DNA of 64,000 nucleotides from Chromobacterium amazonense (GTDB lineage: Bacteria > Pseudomonadota > Gammaproteobacteria > Burkholderiales > Chromobacteriaceae): positions 1-64,000 of the forward strand of contig NZ_MKCR01000004.1 in assembly GCF_001855565.1 (NCBI RefSeq). Direction: 5' to 3'. Within the stretch, counting starts at the first letter, position 1; the number at the start of each line of letters is the position of its first letter. Position numbers and translations under genes: made by a program. This document shows positions 51,549 to 61,137 of the stretch, piece after piece. The notes beneath the pieces were generated by a model, which did no database searches, was not told the origin of the DNA, and worked only from the letters and a program-made list of their open reading frames with translations.

Positions 51549-53141
51549 ATGGCCCTGATTCGTTTCTGTCTGCTATTGCTGCTGAGCCTCCCGGCGCTGG
51601 CCGCCGAGCCCCGCGCCAATCCCTCGCCCCAGGACAGCGCCCGCACGCTGGAGCTGGAAAACCAGCCCGTCTTCGTCTTCCAGGCGGAACAGGCGGGCCT
51701 GACGCCGGAGCAGCGCCTGCAACGCACCCTGCAACGCATCCGCGGACTGGACGACGAAGACCTGAAGCAGACCGTGCGGTATCAGCCGCTGGCCGATCCG
51801 CGCCTGCGCGGCATGGCGCTGAGCATCAACGGCAAACCGCTCTTGACCATCTTGGATGGCGATCTCGACCCCGGCGATCAACTGACGCTGGAACAGGCGG
51901 CCGCCCGGGTGCAGGCGCGGCTCAACGGGCTGCGCCAGGCGGCGCTGGAACAGCGGTCGCCGGAACAAATCGCCACATCCACCCTGCTGGCGCTGCTGGC
52001 CAGCGCGCTGTTCGTCGCCGCGCTGGCGCTGATCGCCCGCATCCGCTCCGCTTCGCGCCGCAGATTGGCGCGGCAGCCTATCGGCCGCCTGCCTTGGCTG
52101 TCCGGCCGTTTCGACGTGGTACGCTTCCTGCGCGCGGCGGAGTGCCAGCTGGTGGACATCACCGCATTGCTGTCGGCGCTGGTGGCCGGCTATGTCTGGC
52201 TCAGCTATACCCTCAGCCGCTTCCCCGCCACCCGCCCGCTGGGACGCAAACTCGGCCAATCGTTCTGGCAGTTGCTGTCGACCATCGTCGACGACATCCT
52301 GTCAGCCCTGCCCGGCCTCGCCACCGTGGCGGTGATCTTCCTCCTGACCCGGCTGGCCAACCGCGCGCTGACGCTGCTGTTCGGCGCGGTGGAGCGCGGC
52401 CAGCTGGACCTGCCCGGCCTGCACGCGGAAACGGTAGGCGCCACCCGCCGGCTGGCGGCGGTGGTGCTGTGGTTGTTCGCGCTGATCGTCGCCTATCCCT
52501 ACCTGCCGGGCGCCGGCAGCGACGCCTTCAAGGGCGTCAGCGTGTTCTTCGGCCTGATGGTCACGCTGGGTTCGGCCGGCCTGATGAACCATGCGATGAG
52601 CGGACTGGTGCTGATCTATGCCCGCGCCTTTCGTCCTGGGGATTATGTCCGCATCGGCGAGGTGGAGGGCACAGTCAGCGAGCTGTCCACGCTGTCGACC
52701 AAGCTGATCACCGGCCAGGGCTACGAAATCACCATCCCCAACGCCGTGACGGTGGGCGGCCGCGTCAGCAACTACAGCCGGCACCACGCCACGGCCGGCG
52801 CGATGATCGCCACCCGCGTCACCATAGGCTACGACACGCCATGGCGGCAGGTGGAGGCCCTGCTGGAGCTGGCGGCCCGCCGCACGCCCCGCATCGATCC
52901 GGCCTGCCCGCCGCAGGTGCGCAAGCTGGCGCTGCAAGACTTCTACATCGAATACGAACTGCAAGCCAAAGCCCTGCCGGACGCCCAAACGCCGCAGCTG
53001 CGCGACGCGCTGCACGGCCAGATACTGGACGCGTTCAACGAGTTCGGCGTGCAGATCATGTCGCCGCACTTCGTCGAACAGCCGGCCACGCAGGTCGTCG
53101 TGCCGCCGGTGCGCTGGCGAGAGCCGCCTGCCGGACAATAA
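51549..53141 (+). CDS. MscS-family mechanosensitive channel, large type
   Basis: A 530-residue protein with a signal peptide, a periplasmic stretch of about 120 residues, several membrane helices (about 140-160, 195-215, 240-265 and 295-325) and the conserved MscS pore helix and domain (about 325-440: KGVSVFFGLMVTLGSAGLMNHAMSGLVLIYARAFRPGDYVRIGEVEGTVSELSTLSTKLI). It protects against turgor. The size lies between MscS (286) and the large MscK type. The SD is CCGGAGACGCC. Confidence 0.87.
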   Translation: MALIRFCLLLLLSLPALAAEPRANPSPQDSARTLELENQPVFVFQAEQAGLTPEQRLQRTLQRIRGLDDEDLKQTVRYQPLADPRLRGMALSINGKPLLTILDGDLDPGDQLTLEQAAARVQARLNGLRQAALEQRSPEQIATSTLLALLASALFVAALALIARIRSASRRRLARQPIGRLPWLSGRFDVVRFLRAAECQLVDITALLSALVAGYVWLSYTLSRFPATRPLGRKLGQSFWQLLSTIVDDILSALPGLATVAVIFLLTRLANRALTLLFGAVERGQLDLPGLHAETVGATRRLAAVVLWLFALIVAYPYLPGAGSDAFKGVSVFFGLMVTLGSAGLMNHAMSGLVLIYARAFRPGDYVRIGEVEGTVSELSTLSTKLITGQGYEITIPNAVTVGGRVSNYSRHHATAGAMIATRVTIGYDTPWRQVEALLELAARRTPRIDPACPPQVRKLALQDFYIEYELQAKALPDAQTPQLRDALHGQILDAFNEFGVQIMSPHFVEQPATQVVVPPVRWREPPAGQ

Positions 53142-53234
53142 CCAATCCCGCCCATCCGGGCGGCTGGCCCGAGGCCCGGCTTTGGTTTAAGCTGCAAACA
53201 ATTCGTAAATCGACAGCATCCAGGGCCATCCGCC

Positions 53235-54494
53235 ATGAACGTGAAAGAATACATGCAGCAACTGGGCAAGGCCGCGCGCAAAGCGTCGCGGCTGCTGGCC
53301 CGCGCCGAAACGCAACAGAAGAACGCCGCCCTCCTGGCCATCGCCGACGCCATCGTCCGCGACCAGGACAGGCTGCTGGCGGCAAACCAACAAGACTTGG
53401 ACGCCGCGCGCCGGGCTGGCCTGGAGGCCGCCATGCTGGACCGCCTGACGCTGAGTGCCAAGGGCGTGCTGGCCATGGCCGACGGCCTGCGCCAGATCGC
53501 CGCGCTGCCGGACCCGGTGGGTGAAATCGACGACATGTGCTACCGCCCGTCCGGCATCCAGCTGGGCAAGATGCGCGTCCCGCTCGGTGTAGTGGGCATC
53601 ATTTACGAGGCCCGCCCCAACGTCACCGCCGACGCCGCAGGCCTGTGTCTGAAGTCCGGCAACGCCACCATCCTGCGCGGCGGCTCCGAGGCGTTTCACA
53701 GCAACCAGGCCATCGCCGCCTGCGTGCACGAGGGCCTGCGCGTGGCCGGCCTGCCCGCCGAGGCGGTGCAGGTGCTGGAAACCACCGACCGCGCCGCGGT
53801 GGGCGAGCTGATCACCATGCCGGAATACGTGGACGTGATCGTGCCGCGCGGCGGCAAGGGCCTGATCGCCCGCATCAGCGCCGAAGCGCGGGTGCCGGTG
53901 ATCAAGCATCTGGACGGCAACTGCCATGTCTACATCGACGACACCGCCAATCCGGACAAGGCTTTCGACATCGCGCTGAACGCCAAGACCCACCGCTACG
54001 GCACCTGCAACACCATGGAAACGCTGCTGGTGCACGCAGCCTTCGCCGAATTCATGCTGCCGCGCCTGGCCGACGCTTATTGGGAAAAAGGCGTGGAACT
54101 GCGCGGCTGCGAGCGCACGCGCATCATCCTGGGCGACAAGGTGGTCGCCGCCAGCGAAGACGATTGGGCCACCGAATACCTGGCGCCGATTCTGGCGGTG
54201 CGCGTGGTGAAAGACATGGACGACGCCATCGAGCACATCAACCACTGGGGCAGCCACCACACCGACGCCATCGTCACCGAGGACTATGGCCGCGCCCGCC
54301 GCTTCCTGCGCGAGGTGGACTCCGCCAGCGTGATGGTCAACGCCTCCACCCGCTTCGCCGACGGCTTCGAATACGGCCTGGGCGCGGAAATCGGCATCTC
54401 CACCGACAAAATCCACGCCCGCGGCCCGGTCGGCCTGACCGGCCTGACCAGCCAGAAATGGATCGTGCTGGGAGACGGGCAGATCCGGCAGTAA
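53235..54494 (+). CDS. proA: gamma-glutamyl phosphate reductase
   Basis: The 419-residue NADPH enzyme makes glutamate semialdehyde in proline synthesis. It has the family start [60 protein letters not shown], and the catalytic Cys in [15 protein letters not shown] (about residue 258). It is not next to proB. The GC hairpin at 54512-54527 may end its transcript. Confidence 0.96.
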   Translation: MNVKEYMQQLGKAARKASRLLARAETQQKNAALLAIADAIVRDQDRLLAANQQDLDAARRAGLEAAMLDRLTLSAKGVLAMADGLRQIAALPDPVGEIDDMCYRPSGIQLGKMRVPLGVVGIIYEARPNVTADAAGLCLKSGNATILRGGSEAFHSNQAIAACVHEGLRVAGLPAEAVQVLETTDRAAVGELITMPEYVDVIVPRGGKGLIARISAEARVPVIKHLDGNCHVYIDDTANPDKAFDIALNAKTHRYGTCNTMETLLVHAAFAEFMLPRLADAYWEKGVELRGCERTRIILGDKVVAASEDDWATEYLAPILAVRVVKDMDDAIEHINHWGSHHTDAIVTEDYGRARRFLREVDSASVMVNASTRFADGFEYGLGAEIGISTDKIHARGPVGLTGLTSQKWIVLGDGQIRQ

Positions 54495-54637
54495 AATCCA
54501 AGAAGAGGCCAGCGCCCTCGGCGCTGCCGCTTCGAATCCGTGCGCGGAGATGGCACGGCTGGCCAAGCCGCGCCTGCCAGGACACGCCGGCCGTTTCGCG
54601 CCATAATCGCGCTTTGTCATCCCGCTGGCTCCATAAA

Positions 54638-55114
54638 ATGAAAACCCTGACCCAACAAGACCTGGCCGACCTGTCGGCCAAAGCCGCCTGTGCGCCGCGC
54701 CTGCGCGCCCATCACAATCTGCATGAACAGCTGGAGGATGGCATCCAACGGCTGGCCATCGCCATGGAGCCGGACACCTATGTCCGCCCGCACCGCCATC
54801 CAGGCAGCCCGGAGCTGCTGATCGTGCTGAACGGCGCGCTGGACTGGATAGAGTTCGACGCCCCAGGCGAAACCGTCGTCGCCCGCCACCGCCTGGGCGA
54901 AGACGGCGCGCGCGTGTTCGAGATGGCTGCCGGCACTTGGCACTCGGTGGTTTCGCTGCAGCCGGGCACCGTGGTGTTTGAAGTCAAACGCGGGCCGTAT
55001 CAAGCGATTCCGCCGGCCGATCTGGCGGCCTGGGCGCCGGCGGAAGGCGATGCCCGCGTCGCGGACATGCTGGCTTTCCTGCGCGGCTGCCAACCGGGCG
55101 ACCGCTTTGCGTAA
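54638..55114 (+). CDS. WbuC-family cupin
   Basis: A 158-residue single-domain cupin. The metal-binding histidines lie in PHRHPGSPELLIVLNG and the second motif AGTWHSVVSLQPGTVVFEVKRGPY. WbuC-type cupins are found in polysaccharide gene clusters, but here none is nearby, so the role is open. The ATG follows an AT-rich CATAAA with no strong SD. It is 144 bp from proA and stands alone. Confidence 0.82.
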   Translation: MKTLTQQDLADLSAKAACAPRLRAHHNLHEQLEDGIQRLAIAMEPDTYVRPHRHPGSPELLIVLNGALDWIEFDAPGETVVARHRLGEDGARVFEMAAGTWHSVVSLQPGTVVFEVKRGPYQAIPPADLAAWAPAEGDARVADMLAFLRGCQPGDRFA

Positions 55115-55208
55115 CATCGCTTAACACTTGCCGCCGCCGCGGCCGGAACCAGCGGCGGCGGCATGGGCACCAACCGGCATCGTCTACCACCATCCGATGC
55201 CACGCCCG

Positions 55209-55568
55209 ATGTCCAAGTTGCGCCTGTTTTCCGTTCTATCTGTTCTGCTGATCAGCGCATTGCAGCCGCTGCGCGCGGCGCCCGCCACCCCTGATCTCGC
55301 CTCCCGCCACACGCCGGCCCAGGTGGCCGACTGCCTGCAGCAAGGCCTGAGCAAACTGCATATTCCGCCCGACTTCATCGAACGCGTGGACGCCAGCGAC
55401 GGCAGCCACAGCCTGCGCATGCGCAATCCACAGAGCGACGCCTCCGGCACCGCGGTGGAAATCCTGCCCAACGGCGACGGCAGCAAGCTGAACGTGGAGT
55501 TGAACGGCTTGCCGCTGAGTCCGGCCTGGAAACGTCTATTGCGGCAATGCGGCGCCACGCCGCTGTGA
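55209..55568 (+). CDS. small exported protein, unknown function
   Basis: A 119-residue precursor: a signal peptide (MSKLRLFSVLSVLLISALQPLRA) then about 95 residues including PDLASRHTPAQVADCLQQGLSKL and a C-terminal WKRLLRQCG; two cysteines may form a disulfide. It is unassigned. ATGs at 55197 and 55209 are both possible; I prefer 55209, which starts the signal peptide cleanly. The stop codon falls inside the first DnaA box. Confidence 0.65.
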   Translation: MSKLRLFSVLSVLLISALQPLRAAPATPDLASRHTPAQVADCLQQGLSKLHIPPDFIERVDASDGSHSLRMRNPQSDASGTAVEILPNGDGSKLNVELNGLPLSPAWKRLLRQCGATPL

Positions 55569-55716
55569 ATAACTTTCTTATCCCGCAAACCGCTGTGGAC
55601 AATCTGGATAAGCCGGGAAAACCCTGTGCACAAAGTAGCCAAATACTGTGCACAAAGCGATTCATCCACAAGAGACTGTGCATAATGTGGATAAATCGAG
55701 AACAAGCTGTGGGCAA
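55564..55716. promoter_or_regulatory. DnaA-box cluster
   Basis: In 153 bp there are three perfect TTATNCACA boxes, all read on the minus strand: 55564-55572 (TTATTCACA), 55677-55685 (TTATGCACA) and 55686-55694 (TTATCCACA, directly adjoining). One-mismatch boxes are at 55594-55602 and 55625-55633 and 55647-55655 (both TTGTGCACA, 22 bp apart) and 55662-55670 (plus strand). Weaker ones are at 55603-55611 and 55708-55716. Most point in one direction. The region is lower in GC than its flanks. Confidence 0.75.
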
Positions 55717-55755
55717 CGCTGACCGATTTCAGACCTAAAGCCGATGCCGGAACGG

Positions 55756-55771
55756 TTACACTATTCTGTAA
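55756..55771. promoter_or_regulatory. dyad TTACA-N6-TGTAA
   Basis: A perfect 5-bp dyad with a six-base spacer lies 24 bp upstream of the DUF2252 ATG. It also contains TACACT and TATTCT, each a possible -10 element. It may be an operator or only the promoter. Confidence 0.35.
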
Positions 55772-55794
55772 TGCCCCAGCCATGGATCTGCCCG

Positions 55795-57195
55795 ATGCCT
55801 AATGCCCTGCACCGCAAATACGAACAACACTACGCCGACGGCAAGGCGCGCCGTCAGCAATGCTCCCGCACTCGCCAGGCGGAATGCACCCTGGCGCCGA
55901 ACCGCGACGTGGTGGCGCTGGTGGAGTCGACATCCATCGGCCGCGTGCCGGCGCTGGCGCCCCTGCGCTACGCCCGCATGCATGCCTCGCCCTTCGCCTT
56001 TTTCCGCGGCATGGCGATGATCCAGGCCGCCGATCTCGCGGCCAGCCCGAATAGCGGCATCAGCCTGCAGATCTGCGGCGACGCGCATTTGATGAATTTC
56101 GGCTTCTTCGCCTCGCCGGAACGGCAGCTGGTCTTCGACATCAACGATTTCGACGAGACCCACCCCGGTCCGTGGGAATGGGATGTCAAACGGCTGGCGG
56201 TCAGCCTGGTGCTGGCCTCGCGCAGCCGCGGCTTCAGCGCCGCCACCGCGCGCGAAACCGTGCTGCGGCTGTGCGGCACCTATCGCCGCCGCCTGCACGC
56301 CTTCTCCCAGATGAGCCAGCTGGACCTGTGGTACTGCCGCGTCGGCTTCGAGCAATTGCTGGCGCAAGCATCCGACGAAGGCATGCGCCAGCAACTGATG
56401 AAAGTGGCCGACAAGGCGCGCAGCCAGACCCAGGAACGCCTGTTGCCCAAGATGACCGAGAACGAGGACGGCGTCTTGCGGCTGCGCGACAACCCGCCGG
56501 TGATCTTCCATCTGGACGACCACGACAGCCCGCTGGCCGCCTGCGACGACTGGCTGGGCGACAACAGCCTGGCCAAGGTGCAGGGCATGCTGAACCACTA
56601 CATCGCCACCCTGAAGGAAGACCGCCGCGAACTGCTGCAACGCTTCCGCCTGGTGGACGTGGCATTCAAGGTCGTCGGCGTCGGCAGCGTCGGCACCCGT
56701 TGCCTGGCGCTGCTGCTGCAGGACGACTACGACCAGCCGCTGTTCCTGCAATTGAAGGAAGCGCGCGCCTCGGTGCTGGAGCCGTTCACCCAGCAATGCG
56801 TGCACGGCAACCAGGGCAAGCGCGTGGTGTTCGGTCAGCGCCTGATGCAGGCCACCAGCGATTTGTTCCTGGGCTGGACCCACAGCGCGGACGACCGCCA
56901 CTTCTACATGCGCCAGCTGCGCGACATGAAGGGCGCGCCGGCGCTGGAAACCTTCGCCAACGGCGACGAACTGGCCAGCTACGGCCAAGCCTGCGCCTGG
57001 ACGCTGGCGCGCGCCCATGCCAAGTCCGGCGGCTGCGCCGCCGAGATCGCCGGCTATCTGGGCGAATCCGACAAGTTCGATCAGGCCCTGGCCGACTACG
57101 CCTTGGCCTATGCCGATCAAGTGGAAAAGGACTACGCCCTGTTCGACGCCGCCATCAAGAGCGGCCGTCTGCCCTGCGCATCGGAAACGCGCTAG
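55795..57195 (+). CDS. DUF2252 protein
   Basis: A 466-residue protein from ATG 55795 (483 from 55744). The DUF2252 motif includes the kinase-like pattern RMHASPFAFFRGMA, ICGDAHLMNFGFFASPERQLVFDINDFDETHPGPWEWDVKRLAVSL and FKVVGVGSVGTRCLALLL. The HLMNFG...FDINDFDE block resembles the catalytic loop (HGDxxxxN) and DFD motif of aminoglycoside-phosphotransferase-like kinases, so a kinase fold is likely; the substrate is unknown. It follows the DnaA-box cluster, with two possible -10 elements between. Confidence 0.8.
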   Translation: MPNALHRKYEQHYADGKARRQQCSRTRQAECTLAPNRDVVALVESTSIGRVPALAPLRYARMHASPFAFFRGMAMIQAADLAASPNSGISLQICGDAHLMNFGFFASPERQLVFDINDFDETHPGPWEWDVKRLAVSLVLASRSRGFSAATARETVLRLCGTYRRRLHAFSQMSQLDLWYCRVGFEQLLAQASDEGMRQQLMKVADKARSQTQERLLPKMTENEDGVLRLRDNPPVIFHLDDHDSPLAACDDWLGDNSLAKVQGMLNHYIATLKEDRRELLQRFRLVDVAFKVVGVGSVGTRCLALLLQDDYDQPLFLQLKEARASVLEPFTQQCVHGNQGKRVVFGQRLMQATSDLFLGWTHSADDRHFYMRQLRDMKGAPALETFANGDELASYGQACAWTLARAHAKSGGCAAEIAGYLGESDKFDQALADYALAYADQVEKDYALFDAAIKSGRLPCASETR

Positions 57196-57259
57196 GCCAT
57201 CGGGCCTTGGCTGCGAGGCCGTCTGCGCCGGCATCGCGGGCAGCTGGCGATGGCGCTTT

Positions 57260-57282
57260 GCCGCCGCCTATTTTGCGGCGGC
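57260..57282. terminator. GC-rich hairpin after the DUF2252 gene
   Basis: A perfect 8-bp stem GCCGCCGC/GCGGCGGC with a seven-base loop, 65 bp after the stop codon. No U-tract follows on the plus strand, so it may be a weak or factor-dependent end. Confidence 0.45.
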
Positions 57283-57418
57283 GACATGGCTAACCATCAG
57301 GGAAAGTTCCAATGTTGATATTTGCGCTCTGAGCTAGACTGTAACAACGAAAAAGCATAATTCAGTCGCGTTCATCGCCGCCGTTTGGCGGTCGGTTCCT
57401 TTACATAGAGTATCGAAT

Positions 57419-59026
57419 ATGCAGCTGAATACCCGCCTGATCATCATCATCGTCGCCAGTCTGGTCGCGCTGCTGGGCCTTTCCACCGTCGCCCTGCTGT
57501 CTACCCGCGCCACCCTGCATCAGGAAAAGCGCGATCAGATCGTGCATCTCTTGAAAATGGCCGAAAACACCCTGAGCCATTTCCAACAGCTGGAAACCCA
57601 AGGCATGCCGCGCGCCGAGGCGCAAAAGCAGGCCATCGCCGCCCTTTCGGCGATGAAAGTCGATGACATCTATTTCTTTGGCCGCAACCAAGAACATACC
57701 GTGCTGTTCCACCCCAGCAAGGCGCGCGTCGGCAAGGTGGACATGGGCAGCAAGCTGCCGGATGGCCGCACCACGGTGCAAGCCTATGAAGACGCGATGC
57801 AGCAGGACCACTATGGCGTGCTGGTGATCCAGACCAAGCGCGGCGGCGGCAGCGAAGAGTTCCCCAAGCTGAACGGCGTGTTCCGCTTCGACCCCTGGGG
57901 CTGGACCGTCGGCACCGGCATCTTCATCGACGACATCGACCAGCTGTTCTGGAGCGAGGCGCGCCGCCTGCTGCTGGTGGCGGTGCTGTGCGTGGTGGTG
58001 CTAGGCGTGCTGGTGGGCTGGATGTCGCGCTCGATACTGCAGTCGCTGGGCGGCGAGCCGCGTTATGCCGCCGACGTGGTGAAGGCCATCTCCGACGGCG
58101 ACCTCAGCGTGGACATCCAGGTCAAGGGCGATGGCGACAGCCTGCTCGGCGCCATGCGCGACATGCGCGGCAAGCTGCGCGGCATGATAGAGGAAATCGG
58201 CCGCGCCAGCGCCAGCATCAACCAGTCGTGTCACCAGCTGACGCGCGACATGGACAAGGTACATGAGGTATCCGGCATTGCCAGCTCCTCCACCACCTCC
58301 GCCGCCGCCGCCATCGAGCAGCTATCGGTCAGCATAGACCACGTCAGCGCCAGCACCCGCGACACCGAAACCGGCGCCCGCGACACCGCCGAGCTGGCGC
58401 GCCAGGGCCAGACCCTGGCCGGCGACGCCGCCGAAGGCATCCGCCGCATCGCCGACCAGGTGCATGGCGCCAGCGACATGGTGGCGCAGCTGGCCGAACG
58501 CAGCCGCAGCATCAGCAGCATCGCCGAGACCATACGCGACATCGCCAACCAGACCAATCTGCTGGCGCTGAACGCGGCCATCGAAGCGGCGCGCGCCGGC
58601 GAGATGGGACGCGGCTTCGCCGTGGTGGCCGACGAGGTGCGCAAGCTGGCCGAGCGCACCGCCAGCGCCACCGATGAGATCAGCAGCATCGTGCAGGCGG
58701 TCATCGACGAAACCGGCAATGTCTCCGGCCGCATGGACGAAATCCGCCCGGCGGTGCAGTCCGGCGTAGAGCAGGTCAAGCAGGCGGCCGACACGCTGCA
58801 AGCCATCAGCCAGCAGGCCAGCAGCGCGCTGGAAAATGTCCACAACGTGGTGGTGGCGATGGGCGAGCAGAGCCAGGCCGGCACCAATATCGCCGGCAAT
58901 GTCGAGCAAGTGGCCGGCGTGGTGGAGGAAACGCAGAATTCGGTCAGCCACGCGGTGGAGGCGGTGCGCGCCATCGATCAGCAGGCCGCCAACCTGCAGC
59001 AGACCGTCGGCCGTTTCCGCCTGTAG
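57419..59026 (+). CDS. methyl-accepting chemotaxis protein with sCache domain
   Basis: A 535-residue chemoreceptor. It has membrane helices at about 6-28 and 185-205, with a single-Cache sensor domain between ([29 protein letters not shown]... [18 protein letters not shown]), then HAMP and the signalling hairpin with [36 protein letters not shown]. It ends in a short QQTVGRFRL without a CheR pentapeptide. It differs from the receptor at 7742-9391 in sensor type: Cache domains usually bind small carboxylates or amino acids. Confidence 0.92.
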   Translation: MQLNTRLIIIIVASLVALLGLSTVALLSTRATLHQEKRDQIVHLLKMAENTLSHFQQLETQGMPRAEAQKQAIAALSAMKVDDIYFFGRNQEHTVLFHPSKARVGKVDMGSKLPDGRTTVQAYEDAMQQDHYGVLVIQTKRGGGSEEFPKLNGVFRFDPWGWTVGTGIFIDDIDQLFWSEARRLLLVAVLCVVVLGVLVGWMSRSILQSLGGEPRYAADVVKAISDGDLSVDIQVKGDGDSLLGAMRDMRGKLRGMIEEIGRASASINQSCHQLTRDMDKVHEVSGIASSSTTSAAAAIEQLSVSIDHVSASTRDTETGARDTAELARQGQTLAGDAAEGIRRIADQVHGASDMVAQLAERSRSISSIAETIRDIANQTNLLALNAAIEAARAGEMGRGFAVVADEVRKLAERTASATDEISSIVQAVIDETGNVSGRMDEIRPAVQSGVEQVKQAADTLQAISQQASSALENVHNVVVAMGEQSQAGTNIAGNVEQVAGVVEETQNSVSHAVEAVRAIDQQAANLQQTVGRFRL

Positions 59027-59148
59027 GCAGCAAGACACTTGCCGCCGCCGTTGCGGCTGGCATAATGGTTGCGGGCAAACGCTCCATGACAGCTAGAAGA
59101 AAAACTGAGGACAGACAGGAACCCCAGCACGCTTCAGTGGAGAAAAGT

Positions 59149-60498
59149 ATGTCTGATGCCCGCATGCCGGCAGGCCTCATCGAATGGCTGCAACAGAGCA
59201 AGGCGAGGGACGTCGAACTCGCCTTCGCCGACGTACACGGTTTCCCCCGTGGCAAGACGCTGCCCGCTCCCGCCTTCATCAAAGGGCAGCAGCTGCGCAT
59301 CGCCCGCGCGGTGCCGCTGCAAAGCTGTGTCGGCGAATTCCCCGACTACAGCTTCTATGGCGAACACGATCCGGACGTCACCCTGCTGCCGGATTACGAT
59401 ACCCTGCGTCTGGTCCCCTGGGCCAAGACGCCGCGCGCCTTGGTGATCTGCGATTGCGTAGACCACGACGGCAGCCTGTCGCCGCTGGCGCCGCGCTCCG
59501 TGCTGAAACAGCTGCTGGCGCGCTACGCCGCCCGCGGCTGGACGCCCATCGTCGCCCCGGAGCTGGAGTTTTACCTGTTCGCCGCCCATGGCGATCCGGC
59601 CCAGCCGTTCCAGCCACCGGCGCTGCCCTGCGGCCGCCGCGAAACCGGCTTCGACGCCTTCGGCTTCTCCGCCCTGGGTGAACTGGAAGCGTTCTTCGAC
59701 GACCTCTACCGCGCCTGCGAGGTATTGGGCATCGCCACCGATACCTGCGTCCACGAGATGGGCCCCAGCCAGTTCGAGATCAACCTCAAGCACGGCGACG
59801 CGCTGCAGCTGGCCGACCACACCTTCCTGTTCAAGACCGCGCTGAAGGAAACCGCCCATCGCCACGGCCTGAGCGCGGTATGCATGGCCAAACCCCTGTC
59901 CGGCCAGCCCGGCAGCTCCATGCACCTGCACCAGAGCGTGGTGGACCGCCGCGGCGCCAACGTATTCAGCCAGGCCGACGGCTCCGCCAGCACGGCCTTC
60001 TTCGGCTTCATCGCCGGCCTGCAGCGTTTCCTGCCCGAGCTGATGCCGATGTTCTGCCCCAATCCCAACTCCTACCGCCGCTTCGTCAAAGGCATGGCCG
60101 CGCCGGTCAATCTGAGCTGGGGCCTGGACAACCGCTCGGTCGGCCTGAGGGTGCCGGTATCGGGGCCGGAGGCGCGCCGGGTGGAGAACCGCCTGCCCGG
60201 CTGCGACGCCAACCCCTATCTGGCGCTGGCCGCCAGCCTGGGCGCCGGCCTGGCCGGCATCGAACAGGGTTTAACGCCGGACGAGGCGGCGCATGGCAAT
60301 GTGTTCAAGCAGCAAGCCGCCAGCCTGCCGTCCACGCTGGACGCCGCCTGCGCCGCCATGGCGGCCGGCGATGCGGCCGAAGCCCTGTTCGGCCCCGATT
60401 TTTGCCGCGCCTATCTGGCGGTGAAGGAAGTGGAGCTGAACGACTACCAGCGCCAGATCACCAGCTGGGAGCGGCAGTACCTCGGCCTGCTGGCCTGA
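59149..60498 (+). CDS. glutamine synthetase family, PuuA-like
   Basis: A 449-residue type-I-fold glutamine synthetase relative. It has FADVHGFPRGKTLPAPAF, metal/ATP sites in APELEFYLF, MGPSQFEINLKHGDAL, GQPGSSMHLHQSV, NRSVGLRVPVSG and RVENRLPGCDANPYLALAASL. This pattern is that of gamma-glutamylpolyamine synthetases (PuuA), which link glutamate to putrescine, and not of GlnA. The ATG at 59149 has the SD GTGGAGAAAAGT. No other puu genes are in the window. Confidence 0.82.
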   Translation: MSDARMPAGLIEWLQQSKARDVELAFADVHGFPRGKTLPAPAFIKGQQLRIARAVPLQSCVGEFPDYSFYGEHDPDVTLLPDYDTLRLVPWAKTPRALVICDCVDHDGSLSPLAPRSVLKQLLARYAARGWTPIVAPELEFYLFAAHGDPAQPFQPPALPCGRRETGFDAFGFSALGELEAFFDDLYRACEVLGIATDTCVHEMGPSQFEINLKHGDALQLADHTFLFKTALKETAHRHGLSAVCMAKPLSGQPGSSMHLHQSVVDRRGANVFSQADGSASTAFFGFIAGLQRFLPELMPMFCPNPNSYRRFVKGMAAPVNLSWGLDNRSVGLRVPVSGPEARRVENRLPGCDANPYLALAASLGAGLAGIEQGLTPDEAAHGNVFKQQAASLPSTLDAACAAMAAGDAAEALFGPDFCRAYLAVKEVELNDYQRQITSWERQYLGLLA

Positions 60499-60519
60499 TC
60501 CCCGCTTGTCCTGGATCAA

Positions 60520-60539
60520 AGCCGGCGCGCGCGCCGGCT
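60520..60539 (+). terminator. GC-rich hairpin after the glutamine synthetase-like gene
   Basis: A perfect 9-bp stem AGCCGGCGC/GCGCCGGCT lies 22 bp after the stop. No U-tract follows, so its strength is unsure. Confidence 0.45.
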
Positions 60540-60607
60540 GACGCGCCCTCGCCATCAGGTTATGCTGAAGGCATCCCACCAAGCAGGTGTTTGTCAAGGA
60601 GCCGCCG

Positions 60608-61084
60608 ATGTACAGCCACATCATCGCCGCGATAGACGGCAGCAATAATTCCGACAAGGCCCTGAACGAGGCCATCCGCCTGGCGAAATTCGCCGATTCC
60701 CGCCTGACCCTGATCCATATCGCCAGCCTGCGCGACCTGGCCGTGGACAGCCTGGGCGTCTACGCCGGCGACCCGGGCTACGATCTGGTGCTGAAGCAAG
60801 GCGAGGAAGCGCTGGCGCGCGCGCAGCAGATCGCCCGCAACGCCGGCCTGACCAATGTGGTCAGCCATATGGAAAAGAGCTGGGAAGGCGGCCATGACCT
60901 GGCCGACCTGCTGCTGGGTTATGCCCGCTCGCAGCAAGCCAGCCTGATCGTGCTGGGCACGCATGGCCGCAGCGGCCTGGCCCACCTGTTCCTGGGCAGC
61001 TTCGCCGAGGACGTGCTGCGCCGCAGCCACTTGCCGCTCTTGGTGGTGCGCAGCCAGGACGACGACGACATCAGCGTCGATTAA
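60608..61084 (+). CDS. UspA-type universal stress protein
   Basis: A 158-residue single-domain protein. YSHIIAAIDGSNNSDKALNEAI is the family start, and the ATP-binding pattern G-2x-G-9x-G(S/T) is seen as GTHGRSGLAHLFLGS. It may bind ATP and act in stress survival. The SD is CAAGGAGCCGCC. It ends in an acidic DDDDISVD tail. Confidence 0.9.
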   Translation: MYSHIIAAIDGSNNSDKALNEAIRLAKFADSRLTLIHIASLRDLAVDSLGVYAGDPGYDLVLKQGEEALARAQQIARNAGLTNVVSHMEKSWEGGHDLADLLLGYARSQQASLIVLGTHGRSGLAHLFLGSFAEDVLRRSHLPLLVVRSQDDDDISVD

Positions 61085-61137
61085 GCCCGCCCACGGCCGA
61101 CATGAAACAGCCCGCCTTGCGCGGGCCGTTTCTGGTT

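Noticed and set aside
55128-55208. N-terminal extension of the small exported protein (from 55128)
   Set aside because: It would put a Pro/Ala-rich stretch before the signal peptide and has no SD.
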